This document shows positions 9,176 to 18,089 of a DNA stretch of 64,000 bases, one piece after another. The notes under the pieces are model-generated. The model was not told the DNA's origin. It worked only from the letters and a program-made list of their open reading frames with translations, and did no database searches. A program made the translations under genes and the position numbers. Source of the stretch: Comamonadaceae bacterium (lineage in GTDB: Bacteria > Pseudomonadota > Gammaproteobacteria > Burkholderiales > Burkholderiaceae_C); contig CANJQN010000001.1 in NCBI GenBank assembly GCA_947476465.1, positions 1 to 64,000 on the forward strand, given 5' to 3'. Numbering within the stretch: position 1 is the first letter of the stretch; every line of letters begins with the position of its first letter.

Positions 9176-9571
9176 TCACACGGCACCGTGCAGGCAGCTT
9201 CGCCAGGTCTTGGCGGTCAGCACCATCTGCCGCAGCGCATCGATCACGGTGCCGCTGGCCAAATCCTGAGACGCCAGGCAACGGCCGACCACAACGGTGT
9301 CGCGATCCAGGGCGAGAAGGCACTGGCCCAGGTTGCCCGGGTCCAGGTTGGCCATGGCCATGCGTCGCAGCAAGTGTCCTGCGGCGTTCGCTGGCAATGC
9401 ACCGACTTCGGCGGCCAGGTGCAGCAGGCCATCGTCCGCCGCATACCGCAGCTCGGCGTGCAGGTCTTCGTCGAACCGCAGCGCGCACTCGCCGTCGCTG
9501 TCCAAGGCCAGTTGCGGCAAGCCCAACTGGCGGCCAAGCTCGGCGATGAGGTTCTGCGGGGATGCGCTCAT
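9176..9571 (-). CDS. CesT-family type III secretion chaperone (copy 4)
   Basis: A 131-residue protein with the class I chaperone pattern: N-terminal helix LIAELGRQLGLPQLALD, a strand pair with hydrophobic residues alternating (CALRFDEDLHAELRY), LLHLAAEVGALP, the dimer-helix region LLRRMAMANL, a central LLALDRDTVVVGR strand, and C-terminal helix TVIDALRQMVLTAKTWRSCL. Such homodimers hold effectors partly unfolded for the ATPase of a type III secretion system. It sits 38 bp before the candidate effector, its likely client. Its start ATGA overlaps the stop of the second repeat mini-frame. Confidence 0.82.
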   Translation of the reverse strand: MSASPQNLIAELGRQLGLPQLALDSDGECALRFDEDLHAELRYAADDGLLHLAAEVGALPANAAGHLLRRMAMANLDPGNLGQCLLALDRDTVVVGRCLASQDLASGTVIDALRQMVLTAKTWRSCLHGAV

Positions 9572-9743
9572 AAGGCCCCCACGCTCGGCACTTCGTGTCC
9601 TTCGCTGCCCCCCGGGGGGGTGCGAGCTTGCTTGAGGCGGCTCGGCGCGGCGCTCATAAGGCCCCCACGCTCGGCACTTCGTGTCCGTCGCTGCCCCCCG
9701 GGGGGGTGCGAGCTTGCTTGAGGCGGCTCGGCGCGGCGCTCAT
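9568..9743 (-). repeat. tandem family-1 repeats between two chaperone genes
   Basis: Two 86-bp units in tandem, nearly identical to each other and closely related to 2230-2319. Each is an open 29-codon frame (9654-9743 and 9568-9657). The chain is: stop of the upstream chaperone in ATGA, mini-frame 1 stop TGA in the ATGA of mini-frame 2, and mini-frame 2 stop in the ATGA that starts the downstream chaperone. Every stop overlaps the next start. A GC hairpin (CCCCCC/GGGGGG) lies mid-unit. Confidence 0.88.
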
Positions 9744-10141
9744 GACAGCGCTCCCTCACGCTTCGGCAACTTGAGCTGCGCGGCCCAGTGTTCGGCCATG
9801 CCGACAAATCGCTCGAAGCTGCGCACGAACAGGGGAAAGGCCAAGTCGGCGCATTCCACAGTTTGAGTGAGGAACACCGTGCCGTCGGCATCCACGCCCA
9901 ACGCGCTACCCGCCACCCCTTCTCGATGCAGATTGCCGGCGAGCAAAGCGCGTAAGGCGTCCTCGTCGTCGACGTCGATGCGCCCGAGCGTGCTGCGCAC
10001 GACGAAGGCATCGGCATCGTCCGGATAGAAGGAATAAACCAGCGCATCGAGTTTCACGGCGCAAGGGCCGTCATGGCCGGGCGCGAAATCCGGCAGGCGC
10101 AGATGCGCCCCCAGGTTGGCAATGAGGTCGTTGAATTGCAT
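9740..10141 (-). CDS. CesT-family type III secretion chaperone (copy 3)
   Basis: A 133-residue paralogue of 10812-11204 and more distantly of 9176-9571: starts MQFNDLIANLGAHLRLPDF, then CAVKLDALVYSFY, a central strand and a C-terminal FVRSFERFVGMAEHWAAQL helix. The acidic, small protein fits the class I chaperone family. It lies in an operon with three similar genes and a candidate effector. No type III apparatus gene is in the window, so the partner system must be elsewhere or lost. Confidence 0.8.
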   Translation of the reverse strand: MQFNDLIANLGAHLRLPDFAPGHDGPCAVKLDALVYSFYPDDADAFVVRSTLGRIDVDDEDALRALLAGNLHREGVAGSALGVDADGTVFLTQTVECADLAFPLFVRSFERFVGMAEHWAAQLKLPKREGALS

Positions 10142-10163
10142 TTTCGCTTTCTGCTTTTTAGGT

Positions 10164-10373
10164 TCAGCTCTCCGTTACAACGGATGCTTGGCGCGTCTCC
10201 AGCGGTTTTCCCGGGAGGTGGGCCATCGCAGACAGATCGGTTGCAAGGCGTGGGGTGGCGGGCACGGCGTGACCGACGACGCCGGCCAGGCGGGGATCAA
10301 TGCGCCCCGATGGCGCGCTGCCTTGGGTCTGGGGCAGGTGCTGGGTGTGTTGGGTGCCTTGAACGCCGCTCAT
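10164..10373 (-). CDS. small unknown protein in chaperone operon
   Basis: A 69-residue frame starting MSGVQGTQHTQHLPQTQ, with a good ribosome binding site (GGAGAA) seven bases before the ATG. It is rich in Gln, Thr, His, Ser and Ala with no hydrophobic core, like the disordered N-terminus of a secreted type III substrate. It fits tightly between two chaperone genes (14 and 22 bp gaps). Function unknown; it may be a small substrate or a remnant of a larger effector. Confidence 0.55.
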   Translation of the reverse strand: MSGVQGTQHTQHLPQTQGSAPSGRIDPRLAGVVGHAVPATPRLATDLSAMAHLPGKPLETRQASVVTES

Positions 10374-10387
10374 GGTGCTTCTCCAAT

Positions 10388-10795
10388 TCAATGCACGATC
10401 AACTCGCGCGCGACCAGCCGGCCGCGCCATTGCCGCGACGAGATGAGCAGCTCGGCCAGCTCCTCCAGAAGCATGTCCGCGCTCGGGTCGTCGCCCACCA
10501 AGGTGCGGCACAGGACGACCTCGTGGTGGTCGGGCGTCATGCCGAAGTGGCTGCGGCCCATGGTTTGCGGGTCGGCATTGGTTTCGAGCAGGGTCTGGAT
10601 CAGCTGCGACTGCTCCACCGGGCGGGCGCGCCCCACTTCGGCATACAGGCACAGCACGTCGGCGCGTTCGTCGTAACGCAGCTCGGTGTGCAGTTCGTCA
10701 TCAACCAGGAAGGCGCAGGCGCGGTTCGCGTCCAGCGTGAGGGGGGGCAGGCCCAGCGAGTCGGAGAGGTTGCGCAAGACTTTGTCGATGTCCAT
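10388..10795 (-). CDS. CesT-family type III secretion chaperone (copy 2)
   Basis: A 135-residue protein. The start MDIDKVLRNLSDSLGLPPL is chosen because GAGGA lies at the right distance upstream; the open frame extends further but through the preceding gene. It shows the family pattern: DANRACAFLVDDELHTELRY, VLCLYAEVGRA, LIQTLLETNADP, EVVLCRTL and helix LLEELAELLISSRQWRGRL. It is closest by eye to copy 4 (9176-9571), suggesting duplication within the operon. Confidence 0.8.
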   Translation of the reverse strand: MDIDKVLRNLSDSLGLPPLTLDANRACAFLVDDELHTELRYDERADVLCLYAEVGRARPVEQSQLIQTLLETNADPQTMGRSHFGMTPDHHEVVLCRTLVGDDPSADMLLEELAELLISSRQWRGRLVARELIVH

Positions 10796-10811
10796 GTCGG
10801 TGTCCTCGCGT

Positions 10812-11204
10812 TCAGGCTCGGGCGCCGGCGGCCAGGCGCGCCTGCCAGTGCTCGGCATAACTCACGAAGCGCGCCAGCGCCGTGTAGAACCGGTGCAAGG
10901 AAAGGTCTTGCAGCGAGAAGCGCTGGCGCAGCACCGCGTGTCCCATGGCGTCGCAACTGAGGACACTGGCCCCACTGCCGTCACCGAAGCGGTTGGCGGC
11001 GAGCAGCTCCTTCATGAGGGTGGCATCACCGGTGTCGGCGTGGCCGATGTCTGTGCGGATGTCAAAGCAGCGCGCCAACGGGTCGTGCGACAGGTGCACG
11101 ATGACGTTGTCCAGACGGACGGCACAAGTGCCGTTAGGACTGGGGACGAGCTGCGGCAACTGCAGCTGCGCGCTGAGGTACTCGATCACTTCGAAGAACT
11201 GCAT
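10812..11204 (-). CDS. CesT-family type III secretion chaperone (copy 1), first gene of operon
   Basis: A 130-residue protein starting MQFFEVIEYLSAQLQLPQLV, with CAVRLDNVIVHLSHD, LMKELLAANRF and C-terminal FYTALARFVSYAEHWQARL. It resembles copy 3 (9740-10141), so the operon appears to hold two pairs of paralogues. It leads the minus-strand operon, whose promoter must lie in 11205-11391 between it and mutM. Confidence 0.8.
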   Translation of the reverse strand: MQFFEVIEYLSAQLQLPQLVPSPNGTCAVRLDNVIVHLSHDPLARCFDIRTDIGHADTGDATLMKELLAANRFGDGSGASVLSCDAMGHAVLRQRFSLQDLSLHRFYTALARFVSYAEHWQARLAAGARA

Positions 11205-11263
11205 GCGGCCTCGTGGATGATGCGGCTATGTTTGCCGCCGGGCCTCCCTGGATGCTCGACATA

Positions 11264-11303
11264 TAGTACCTAGGGACTTTATTTCGTTCCATAAATGGTA
11301 CTA
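11264..11303. promoter_or_regulatory. inverted repeat in promoter region of chaperone operon
   Basis: TAGTACC (11264-11270) and GGTACTA (11297-11303) form perfect 7-bp arms 26 bp apart in an AT-rich patch 60-100 bp upstream of the first chaperone gene. On the minus strand GGAACG lies between the arms, like the -35 of an ECF-sigma promoter, but I see no matching -10, so the promoter class stays open. The only other genes nearby are the chaperone operon itself and the 3' end of mutM (same strand), so it is most likely the operon's control region. Confidence 0.4.
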
Positions 11304-11391
11304 AACCTTGCCTTCTAGACAAAGATTGCTTGAAATTGATATGAGGCGCACCCATCGGCCGGCTGGCCCGCCGGTCAGCTCTTGCGTCCGG

Positions 11392-12204
11392 TCACGTCTG
11401 GCAGTGGGCGCAGTAGTACGTCGCGCGCTGTCCCTGCCGGATCAGGCGGATCGGGGCGCCGCAGACTCGGCAGGCTTGCCCCGCGCGGTCGTAGACCATG
11501 GCTTCGAGCTGGAAATAGCCCGCCTGCCCATGCGCGTTGGAAAAGTCGCGCAAGGTGCTGCCGCCCTTTTCCACCGCGCGCGCCAACACCTGGCGTACGG
11601 CGGCATGCAGGCGGGCCGCACGGGCCGCACTGATGCGCGCGGCCCGAGTGGTCGGGCGGATGCCGGCGCTGAACAGCGCCTCGGACGCATAGATATTGCC
11701 CACCCCCACCACCACATCGCCCGCCAGCAGCACCTGCTTGATCGGTGCGTTGCGGCGCCGCAACGCCTGATGGAAAGCGGCGGCGTCGAAGCCCTCGCCC
11801 AGAGGCTCGACGCCCAGGCGCCCCAGCAGCTTGACCGCCTCAGGCGCAGCCTCGTGCGGCGCCCAGACCACCGCGCCGAAGCGCCGGGGGTCGTTCAACC
11901 GCAGGATGCCAAGCGTGGTCTGCAAGTCGAAGTGGTCGTGCGGACCCGCCTCGGGCTGGTCGGACGCGAAGCGCAGGCTGCCCGACATGCCCAGGTGCAG
12001 CATCAGCAACCCCGGGTCGAGATCGAGCAGCAGGTATTTGCCCCGCCGTCGCACTGCGCGCACCACCCGGCCCATCAGCGCTTCGGGCTCGCAGCCCAAG
12101 GCCCAGCGCAAGGGTTTGCCCAGACGCACGCCGACAATTCGCGCACCGGCGATGCGGTCCGCGAAACTCAGGCGGGTGACTTCGACTTCGGGCAACTCGG
12201 GCAT
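11392..12204 (-). CDS. mutM: formamidopyrimidine-DNA glycosylase (Fpg/MutM)
   Basis: A 270-residue enzyme. It has the N-terminal catalytic Pro in MPELPEVEV, the H2TH region ([17 protein letters not shown]) and a C-terminal zinc finger C-x2-C-x16-C-x2-C (ACRVCGAP...YYCAHCQT). It removes 8-oxoguanine and starts base-excision repair; MutY, whose gene is nearby, handles the mispaired adenine. The open frame continues far upstream antisense to the TPR gene, but the conserved start is 12204. It is divergent from the TPR gene across only 18 bp. Confidence 0.96.
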   Translation of the reverse strand: MPELPEVEVTRLSFADRIAGARIVGVRLGKPLRWALGCEPEALMGRVVRAVRRRGKYLLLDLDPGLLMLHLGMSGSLRFASDQPEAGPHDHFDLQTTLGILRLNDPRRFGAVVWAPHEAAPEAVKLLGRLGVEPLGEGFDAAAFHQALRRRNAPIKQVLLAGDVVVGVGNIYASEALFSAGIRPTTRAARISAARAARLHAAVRQVLARAVEKGGSTLRDFSNAHGQAGYFQLEAMVYDRAGQACRVCGAPIRLIRQGQRATYYCAHCQT

Positions 12205-12222
12205 GGCGGGAAGGCGCAGATT

Positions 12223-14007
12223 ATGATGGCCGAAATGACGTCCATGCTCCGGTTTTCGCTCCGCCTGGCCGCGCTTGCGGCCGCATTTGTGTGCTCGGTG
12301 CAACTGGCGTTGGCGCAATCGCCACCCACCGCGCCCGCATCCGCCGCTGCCACTGACAGCGCCAAGCCCCTGGTGTCCGCTCTGACCGCCGAGCTGTTCT
12401 ACGAGGTGCTGCTCGGTGAACTGAACGCCCGGGGCGCCGACCCCGGCGCCGGCTTTTCGATGGTGCTCGACGCGGCCCGCCGCACCAACGACCCGGCGCT
12501 TTACCAGCGCGCCGTGGAAATCGCGCTCCAGAATCGCGCCGGTGAGCCCGCCCTGCAGGCGGCCAAGGCCTGGCGGCAGGCCTACCGCGGCTCGCGCGAC
12601 GCCAACCGCTATCTGCTGCAGATCCTGCTGGCGCTCAACCGCATTGCCGAAACCGCCGACGTGCTCAAAGCAGAGATCAACCTGGCGGCGCCGTCCGAGC
12701 GCAACGCCGCGATCTCCGCGGTGCCTCGCATGTATGCCCGGGCCAGCGACAAGAAGCTGGCCGCGACGCTGGTGCAGCAGGCGCTGGCCAACGCATTGGC
12801 CCGTCCCGAAACCGCGGCTTCGGCCTGGACGGCGGTGGGGCGCATGCGCCTGGCGGCCAGCGAGGCCCCCGCCGCGATCGACGCCGCGCGCCGCGCCCAG
12901 GCCGCCGCGCCCGCCAGCGAAGGGCCAGCCCTGCTCGCCCTGGAGCTGATGGCGCCAAGCCAGCCCGAGGCCGAAGCGCTGGTGCGGCGCTACCTCGAAT
13001 CGCCCATGGCCCTGCCGGAAACGCGCATGGCCTATGCCCGCGCCCTGCTTCAGGCGCAGCGCTATCCCGACGCGTCGCAGCAGCTCAAGACCATCACCGA
13101 GCAGCGCGCCGATTTCGCCGAGGCCTGGCTGGTGCAGGGCGTGCTGCAGACGCAGGACAACCAGCTCGCCGCTGCCGACACCTCCCTCAAGCGCTACCTC
13201 GACCTGGCCGCCGCGCAGCCCGCCGGCGACGACCGCAGCAGCGGCCAGTCGCAGGCCTACCTGGCGCTGGCCCAGATCGCCGAAAAGCGCAAGGACCTTC
13301 CCCTGGCCACCGCCTGGCTGGACAAGATCGAGAACGCGCGGGATCTGGTCACAGCCCAGACCCGCCGCGCCTCCATCCTGGCGCAGCAGGGCCGCATGGA
13401 CGAAGCCCGCCGCCTCGTGCGCCAGCTGCCCGAGCGCACGCCGGAAGACGCCCGCATGAAGCTCACCGCCGAGGTCCAGCTTTTGCGTGACAACAAGCAG
13501 TACCGGGCGGCCTACGATCTGCTCGATCAGGCCATCGAGAAGGCGCCGCAAGACGCCGAGCTGCTGTATGACCAGGCCATGATGGCCGAAAAGCTCAATG
13601 AGCTGCCGGCCATGGAACGCCTGCTGCGACGGGCGATCGCGGCCAAGCCCGACTTCCACCACGCCTACAACGCTCTGGGCTATTCGCTGGCCGATCGCAA
13701 TCAGCGCCTGGCCGAAGCCAGGCAGCTGGTCCAAAAGGCCCTTGAGCTCGCACCGGGTGACCCCTTCATCACAGACAGCCTGGCCTGGGTCGAGTTTCGC
13801 GCCGGCAACCGCGCCGAGGCCTTGCGCCTGCTGGAGCAGGCCTACAAGGCGCGCCCCGACGCCGAGATCGCCGCCCACCTGGGCGAGGTGCTGTGGTCGC
13901 TGGGGCAGCGCGAGCGGGCCACCGCGATCTGGCGCGAAGGGCTGCTGCTCAATCGCGACAACGAAACGCTGCAGGAAACGCTCAAGCGCCTCCAGGTGAA
14001 GCTGTGA
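12223..14007 (+). CDS. TPR-repeat exported protein
   Basis: A 594-residue protein with a signal peptide ([20 protein letters not shown], cleavage near ALAQS) followed by many tetratricopeptide repeats; clear ones lie near residues 440-590 ([39 protein letters not shown]). The gene typically precedes lolB in Burkholderiales, and a role in envelope assembly is likely but unproven. The ATG at 12223 has GGAAGG upstream; starts at 12235 or 12244 would also keep the signal peptide. The stop overlaps the lolB start (GTGA). Confidence 0.8.
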   Translation: MMAEMTSMLRFSLRLAALAAAFVCSVQLALAQSPPTAPASAAATDSAKPLVSALTAELFYEVLLGELNARGADPGAGFSMVLDAARRTNDPALYQRAVEIALQNRAGEPALQAAKAWRQAYRGSRDANRYLLQILLALNRIAETADVLKAEINLAAPSERNAAISAVPRMYARASDKKLAATLVQQALANALARPETAASAWTAVGRMRLAASEAPAAIDAARRAQAAAPASEGPALLALELMAPSQPEAEALVRRYLESPMALPETRMAYARALLQAQRYPDASQQLKTITEQRADFAEAWLVQGVLQTQDNQLAAADTSLKRYLDLAAAQPAGDDRSSGQSQAYLALAQIAEKRKDLPLATAWLDKIENARDLVTAQTRRASILAQQGRMDEARRLVRQLPERTPEDARMKLTAEVQLLRDNKQYRAAYDLLDQAIEKAPQDAELLYDQAMMAEKLNELPAMERLLRRAIAAKPDFHHAYNALGYSLADRNQRLAEARQLVQKALELAPGDPFITDSLAWVEFRAGNRAEALRLLEQAYKARPDAEIAAHLGEVLWSLGQRERATAIWREGLLLNRDNETLQETLKRLQVKL

Positions 14008-14510
14008 GCGCCTGCGCAGGCCGCCGACGGCTGTTGGCCGGCGCCGCCGCGCTGCTTGCTACCTGGCTGCTGGCCGGCTGCGCTTCGCTCTCGCAAGAGC
14101 GCCCGCCAGGGCGTCAATGGAACGGCCGGCTGGCCATGCAGGTGCGCGGCGAACCGCCACAGTCCTTCTCGGCGGCGTTCTCGCTTGCGGGTTCGCCCGA
14201 TCAGGGCGAGCTGACGCTGTTCACGCCCATTGGCAGCACCGCGGCCGTCCTGAGCTGGTCGCCGGGCGCAGCCCTGCTGCGTGCCCAGGGCCAGCCGCCA
14301 CAGAAAGCCGCCTCGGTCGATGTGCTGGTCGAGCGCGCCACCGGCGCACCCTTTCCGGTGGCGGCCTTGTTCGACTGGCTCGATGGCCGTGCCACCGCCG
14401 TGGCCGGCTGGCTGGCCGACATCTCGCAACTGCCCCAGGGGCGCCTGACGGCCAGCCGCCTTGGTCCACCGCCGACGATTGAGTTGCGGGTGGTGCTGGA
14501 GCAGCCATGA
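14004..14510 (+). CDS. lolB: outer-membrane lipoprotein LolB
   Basis: A 168-residue lipoprotein, start GTG at 14004 overlapping the TPR-gene stop. The signal peptide ends in lipobox LAGC (Cys about residue 26), then the LolB fold begins with [15 protein letters not shown] and continues with [18 protein letters not shown]. LolB accepts lipoproteins from LolA and inserts them into the outer membrane. Context with ispE and prs is the classical proteobacterial order. Its stop lies in an ATGA that also opens repeat mini-frame 14507-14566. Confidence 0.92.
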   Translation: MSACAGRRRLLAGAAALLATWLLAGCASLSQERPPGRQWNGRLAMQVRGEPPQSFSAAFSLAGSPDQGELTLFTPIGSTAAVLSWSPGAALLRAQGQPPQKAASVDVLVERATGAPFPVAALFDWLDGRATAVAGWLADISQLPQGRLTASRLGPPPTIELRVVLEQP

Positions 14511-14566
14511 GCCGCCGGGCCGCTCGCAAGGCGAATAGCCCCGCAGCGCGCAGGCAAGGCCAGTGA
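14507..14566 (+). repeat. family-2 repeat at lolB/ispE junction
   Basis: About 60 bp shared with 21777-21842 (core AAGGCGAATAGCCCCGCAGC). CCATGAG occurs both at the lolB stop and at the ispE start, flanking the element. From the ATGA at the lolB stop there is an open frame of 19 codons ([11 protein letters not shown]...) ending in TGA 10 bases before the ispE ATG, with AAGG between. Coupling through re-initiation is possible but looser than at the family-1 sites. Confidence 0.75.
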
Positions 14567-14576
14567 AGGCGCGGCC

Positions 14577-15437
14577 ATGAGAGCGATCTACGACGTGCCC
14601 GCGCCGGCCAAGCTGAACCTGTTCCTTCACGTGACCGGGCGCCGGGCCGACGGCTTGCACCTGCTGCAGTCGGCCTTCATGATGATCGACTGGCACGACA
14701 CCCTGCACTTCGAGCTGCGCCCCGGCGGCGGGCTGAGCCGGCAAGACCTGGGCGACACCCTGCCCGACGACGACCTGTGCCTTCGGGCCGCGCGCGCACT
14801 CCAGTACGCTGGCGGCACCGCGCTGGGCGCCCACATCACCATCGACAAGCGGCTGCCGTCACAGGCCGGCATGGGGGGCGGCTCGTCCGATGCCGCCAGT
14901 TGCCTGCTCGCGCTCAATCGGCTGTGGAACCTGAACCTGCCGCTGGCGGCGCTGGAGCGGATCGGCCTGGCGTTGGGTGCGGACGTGCCCTTCTTCCTGC
15001 GCGGACGCAACGCCTGGGTCGAGGGCATCGGAGAGCGCATCACCCCGATCACGCTGCCGGCGGCGCGCTTCGTGGTGGTCAAGCCGCCTCAGGGGCTGGA
15101 CACAGCCCAAATCTTTTCCCACCCCGATCTGAGCCGCTCTAGAGCCGCTGCTATACTCTCGGGCTTTGCTGCAGCGCCTTATGACTTCGGTCAGAACGAC
15201 CTGCAGCCGGTTGCCCAGAGGCTTTGCCCCGGCGTCACCGAAGCCCTTGAGTGGCTCGGGTCGCAAGGTTGGCGCGGCAGGATGACCGGCTCAGGCAGCG
15301 CCGTCTTCGCCAGGTTGCCCGCGGGTGTATCACCCGCCTCACCCCCCGAAGGCTGGCTAGTGAAGGTCTGCGGCAATTTGGCGGCTCATCCTCTGGTGGG
15401 GTGGGCAGCCAGCGACGTTTCATCGGTGGGCGGCTGA
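14577..15437 (+). CDS. ispE: 4-diphosphocytidyl-2-C-methyl-D-erythritol kinase
   Basis: A 286-residue GHMP kinase of the MEP isoprenoid pathway that phosphorylates the 2-hydroxyl of CDP-ME. It has the N-terminal PAPAKLNLFLHVTGRR, the glycine-rich ATP loop PSQAGMGGGSSDAA (about residues 96-109) and the C-terminal GSGSAVFA motif. It is followed directly by tRNA-Gln and prs, the usual order. Confidence 0.96.
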   Translation: MRAIYDVPAPAKLNLFLHVTGRRADGLHLLQSAFMMIDWHDTLHFELRPGGGLSRQDLGDTLPDDDLCLRAARALQYAGGTALGAHITIDKRLPSQAGMGGGSSDAASCLLALNRLWNLNLPLAALERIGLALGADVPFFLRGRNAWVEGIGERITPITLPAARFVVVKPPQGLDTAQIFSHPDLSRSRAAAILSGFAAAPYDFGQNDLQPVAQRLCPGVTEALEWLGSQGWRGRMTGSGSAVFARLPAGVSPASPPEGWLVKVCGNLAAHPLVGWAASDVSSVGG

Positions 15438-15454
15438 ACGGCCGTGAACCTGTG

Positions 15455-15532
15455 TAGGGGAGTCGCCAAGTTGGTCAAGGCACCGGATTTTGATTCCGGC
15501 ATGCGAGGGTTCGAGTCCTTCCTCCCCTGCCA
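15455..15532 (+). tRNA. tRNA-Gln (TTG)
   Basis: A complete cloverleaf: acceptor TAGGGGA pairs with TCCCCTG, anticodon stem CCGGA/TCCGG with loop TTTTGAT (anticodon TTG), T arm AGGGTTCGAGTCCTT, and encoded CCA at 15530-15532. It lies between ispE and prs, a well-conserved location. Confidence 0.96.
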
Positions 15533-15641
15533 AACCATAAATGCGACACGCATTGGCGTGTCGCAGTATCAAGCGATGCGCAGCCACGCATCGCGGCGCT
15601 CGTCGTAAGGCACTAACGTTTCCAGATCGCTGGCTCCGCAC

Positions 15642-16619
15642 ATGCAGGCTGCTCACACTCCCGACTTCATGGTCTTCACCGGCAATGCCAATCCGGGCCT
15701 TGCCGCCGAAATCGCCGGCCACCTGGGCATTGCCCTGGGCGCCGCCACCGTCGGGCGCTTCTCCGACGGCGAAGTCACCGTCGAGATCAACACCAACGTG
15801 CGGGCCCGCGACGTCTTCGTCATCCAGTCCACCTGCGCGCCCACCAACGACAGCCTGATGGAGCTGCTGATCATGGTCGACGCGCTCAAGCGCGCCTCGG
15901 CCGAACGCATCAGCGCCGTGATCCCCTACTTCGGCTATGCCCGCCAGGACCGCCGCCCGCGCTCCTCGCGCGTGCCGATCTCGGCCAAGGTGGTGGCCAA
16001 CCTGCTGCAGACCGTGGGCGTCTCGCGTGTGCTCACGATGGACCTTCACGCCGACCAGATCCAGGGTTTCTTCGACATTCCCGTCGACAACATCTACGCC
16101 TCGCCGGTGCTGCTGTCCGACCTGCGCCAGCAGAACTACGAAGACCTGATCGTGGTCTCGCCTGACGTCGGCGGCGTGGTGCGCGCCCGCGCGCTGGCCA
16201 AGCAGCTGGGCTGCGACCTGGCCATCATCGACAAGCGCCGCCCCAAGGCCAACGTCAGCGAAGTGATGCACGTCATCGGCGAGATCGACGGCCGCAACTG
16301 CGTCATCATGGACGACATGATCGACACCGCCGGCACCCTGGTGAAGGCGGCTGAGGTGCTCAAGGAGCGCGGCGCCAAGAAGGTCTACGCCTACTGCACG
16401 CACCCCATCTTCTCGGGCCCCGCCATCGAGCGCATCGCCAACGGCAATGCCCTCGACGAGGTGGTCGTCACCAACACCATTCCCCTGAGCGACACGGCCC
16501 GCGGCTGCAGGAAAATCCGCCAGCTCACGGTGGCGCCACTGATCGCCGAGACCATCCAGCGCATCGCCAAGGGCGAGTCGGTCATGAGCCTTTTCTCGGA
16601 GCAGGAAAACCTGTTCTGA
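15642..16619 (+). CDS. prs: ribose-phosphate pyrophosphokinase
   Basis: A 325-residue PRPP synthase (ribose-5-phosphate + ATP). Conserved motifs: [30 protein letters not shown], the metal-binding [25 protein letters not shown], and PRPP loop [16 protein letters not shown] feeds the pyr genes (pyrR at 51218) and NAD synthesis (nadC at 43521), both in this window. It is followed by a clear terminator at 16627-16651. Confidence 0.97.
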   Translation: MQAAHTPDFMVFTGNANPGLAAEIAGHLGIALGAATVGRFSDGEVTVEINTNVRARDVFVIQSTCAPTNDSLMELLIMVDALKRASAERISAVIPYFGYARQDRRPRSSRVPISAKVVANLLQTVGVSRVLTMDLHADQIQGFFDIPVDNIYASPVLLSDLRQQNYEDLIVVSPDVGGVVRARALAKQLGCDLAIIDKRRPKANVSEVMHVIGEIDGRNCVIMDDMIDTAGTLVKAAEVLKERGAKKVYAYCTHPIFSGPAIERIANGNALDEVVVTNTIPLSDTARGCRKIRQLTVAPLIAETIQRIAKGESVMSLFSEQENLF

Positions 16620-16626
16620 CATCGTC

Positions 16627-16651
16627 GGTCCGCCGTCAGGCGGGCCTTTTT
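16627..16651 (+). terminator. rho-independent terminator after prs
   Basis: Stem GGTCCGCC / GGCGGGCC (8 bp with one G-T wobble) around loop GTCA, followed by TTTTT. It sits 8 bp past the prs stop codon. Confidence 0.85.
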
Positions 16652-16697
16652 CAACCGGAGTCACACTGGTCGCGGTGGGCTCAATGTGGAGTCAGTC

Positions 16698-17354
16698 ATG
16701 AAATTCGTCGCTTTTGAGCGCGCAATGCAAGGTACGGGTGCGAGCCGCCGTCTGCGCATCACGGGCAAGACGCCCGGTATCGTCTATGGTGGTGACGGCC
16801 AGCCGCTGATGGTCGAGCTCGACCACAACGCGCTGTGGCACGCCCTGAAAAAGGAAGTGTTCCATTCGTCCATCCTCGAGATGGAACTGAACGGCCAACT
16901 CGCCGAGGTGCTGCTGCGTAACGTGCAGTACCACCCGTTCAAGCCGCTGGTGCTGCATGTGGACTTCCAGCGCGTGGACGCGCGCACCAAGCTGCAGAAC
17001 AAGGTGCCGGTGCACTATGTCAAGGCCGAGGAATCGCAGGCCATCAAGTTCGACATGTGCGTGGTCAACCACGTGTTGTCCGAGCTCGAGATCTCCTGCC
17101 TGCCTGCCGACCTGCCCGAGTTCATCGAAATCGACCTGTCTGGCCTCAAGAAGGGCATGTCGCTGCACCTCAATGAAGTCCAGCTGCCCAAGGGCGTCAC
17201 CGCCGTGACCCGCGGCAAGAGGAACCCGGTGCTGGTGTCCGTAGTGGCCCAGGCCGCCGACGAGGCGCCGGCTGCCGACGCCCCCGCCGCGACCGCGGCG
17301 GCCGCCGCCCCGGCGGCCGCCGCCGCCAAGAAGCCTGCCAAGGCCAAGAAGTAA
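16698..17354 (+). CDS. rplY: large ribosomal subunit protein bL25 (CTC form)
   Basis: A 218-residue long form of L25. Residues 1-95 are the 5S rRNA-binding domain ([32 protein letters not shown]), followed by the TL5/CTC beta domain ([12 protein letters not shown]). The last 40 residues are an Ala/Pro run ending in Lys repeats (KKPAKAKK). The ATG at 16698 has GTGGAG upstream; a GTG at 16686 is less likely. Confidence 0.95.
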   Translation: MKFVAFERAMQGTGASRRLRITGKTPGIVYGGDGQPLMVELDHNALWHALKKEVFHSSILEMELNGQLAEVLLRNVQYHPFKPLVLHVDFQRVDARTKLQNKVPVHYVKAEESQAIKFDMCVVNHVLSELEISCLPADLPEFIEIDLSGLKKGMSLHLNEVQLPKGVTAVTRGKRNPVLVSVVAQAADEAPAADAPAATAAAAAPAAAAAKKPAKAKK

Positions 17355-17390
17355 GCACGCGGCGCGGCCTGCGCCGCACGCGCGTGACAA

Positions 17391-17415
17391 AGCCCGCCTC
17401 GCGCGGGCTTTTTTT
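17391..17415 (+). terminator. rho-independent terminator after rplY
   Basis: AGCCCGC / GCGGGCT stem with a short CTCGC loop, followed by seven or more T. It separates rplY from pth. Confidence 0.9.
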
Positions 17416-17446
17416 CGTGCGCCGCTTTCGTCTTTAATACGTACCC

Positions 17447-18088
17447 ATGATCAAGCTGTTCGTTGGCCTGGGCAACCCGGGGCCCGAGTACGAAGCCACC
17501 CGGCACAACGCCGGCTTCTGGTGGGTGGATGCGCTCGCCCGCGAGCTCAAGCTCAACCTGGTGTCCGAGCGCGCCTACCACGGCCTCGTGGCGCGCGGCA
17601 GCGTGCACGGTCAAACCGTCTGGCTGCTGGAACCGCAGACCTTCATGAATGTCTCGGGCCGTTCGGTGGCGGCGCTGGCGCGCTTCTACAAGATCACCCC
17701 CCAGGAGATCCTGGTGGCGCATGACGAGCTCGACGTGGTTCCCGGCGAGGCCAAGCTCAAGTTCGGCGGCGGGCACGGCGGCCACAACGGCCTGCGCGAC
17801 ATCCATGCGCAGCTGGGCACGGCCGACTATTGGCGGCTTCGCCTGGGCATTGGCCACCCGGGCGTGAAGTCGGAAGTGGTTGACTGGGTGCTCAGGAAGC
17901 CCGCGCCCGAGCAGCGCACCGCGATGCAAGACTGCATCACCCGAACCCTCAAGGCCGTGCCGGCGCTGCTGGCCGGCGAGATGGACAAGGCGACCCTGCT
18001 GGTGCACACCAGCAAACCGCCGCGGCCCAAGCCGCCGCGGCCGGAAGGACTTCCACCCGATTCCAAACCACCCCAGGGAGCACCGTGA
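17447..18088 (+). CDS. pth: peptidyl-tRNA hydrolase
   Basis: A 213-residue enzyme that recycles peptidyl-tRNA. Motifs: [20 protein letters not shown] with the catalytic His, [14 protein letters not shown], and [13 protein letters not shown]. The C-terminus has an extra Pro/Lys-rich tail ([12 protein letters not shown]) beyond the usual end. It follows rplY, as in most beta-proteobacteria. Confidence 0.96.
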   Translation: MIKLFVGLGNPGPEYEATRHNAGFWWVDALARELKLNLVSERAYHGLVARGSVHGQTVWLLEPQTFMNVSGRSVAALARFYKITPQEILVAHDELDVVPGEAKLKFGGGHGGHNGLRDIHAQLGTADYWRLRLGIGHPGVKSEVVDWVLRKPAPEQRTAMQDCITRTLKAVPALLAGEMDKATLLVHTSKPPRPKPPRPEGLPPDSKPPQGAP

Positions 18089-18089
18089 C

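Noticed and set aside
11275..11300. hrp-box (GGAACC-N16-CCACNNA) for the chaperone operon
   Set aside because: GGAACG is present but no CCAC at the right distance; PIP-box half-sites also do not pair up.
11308..12222. Plus-strand frame preceding the TPR protein
   Set aside because: It is the antisense of mutM; the signal peptide and RBS place the start at 12223.
12205..13878. 550-codon upstream extension of mutM
   Set aside because: Antisense of the TPR gene; mutM has the obligatory N-terminal MPELPEVE at 12204.
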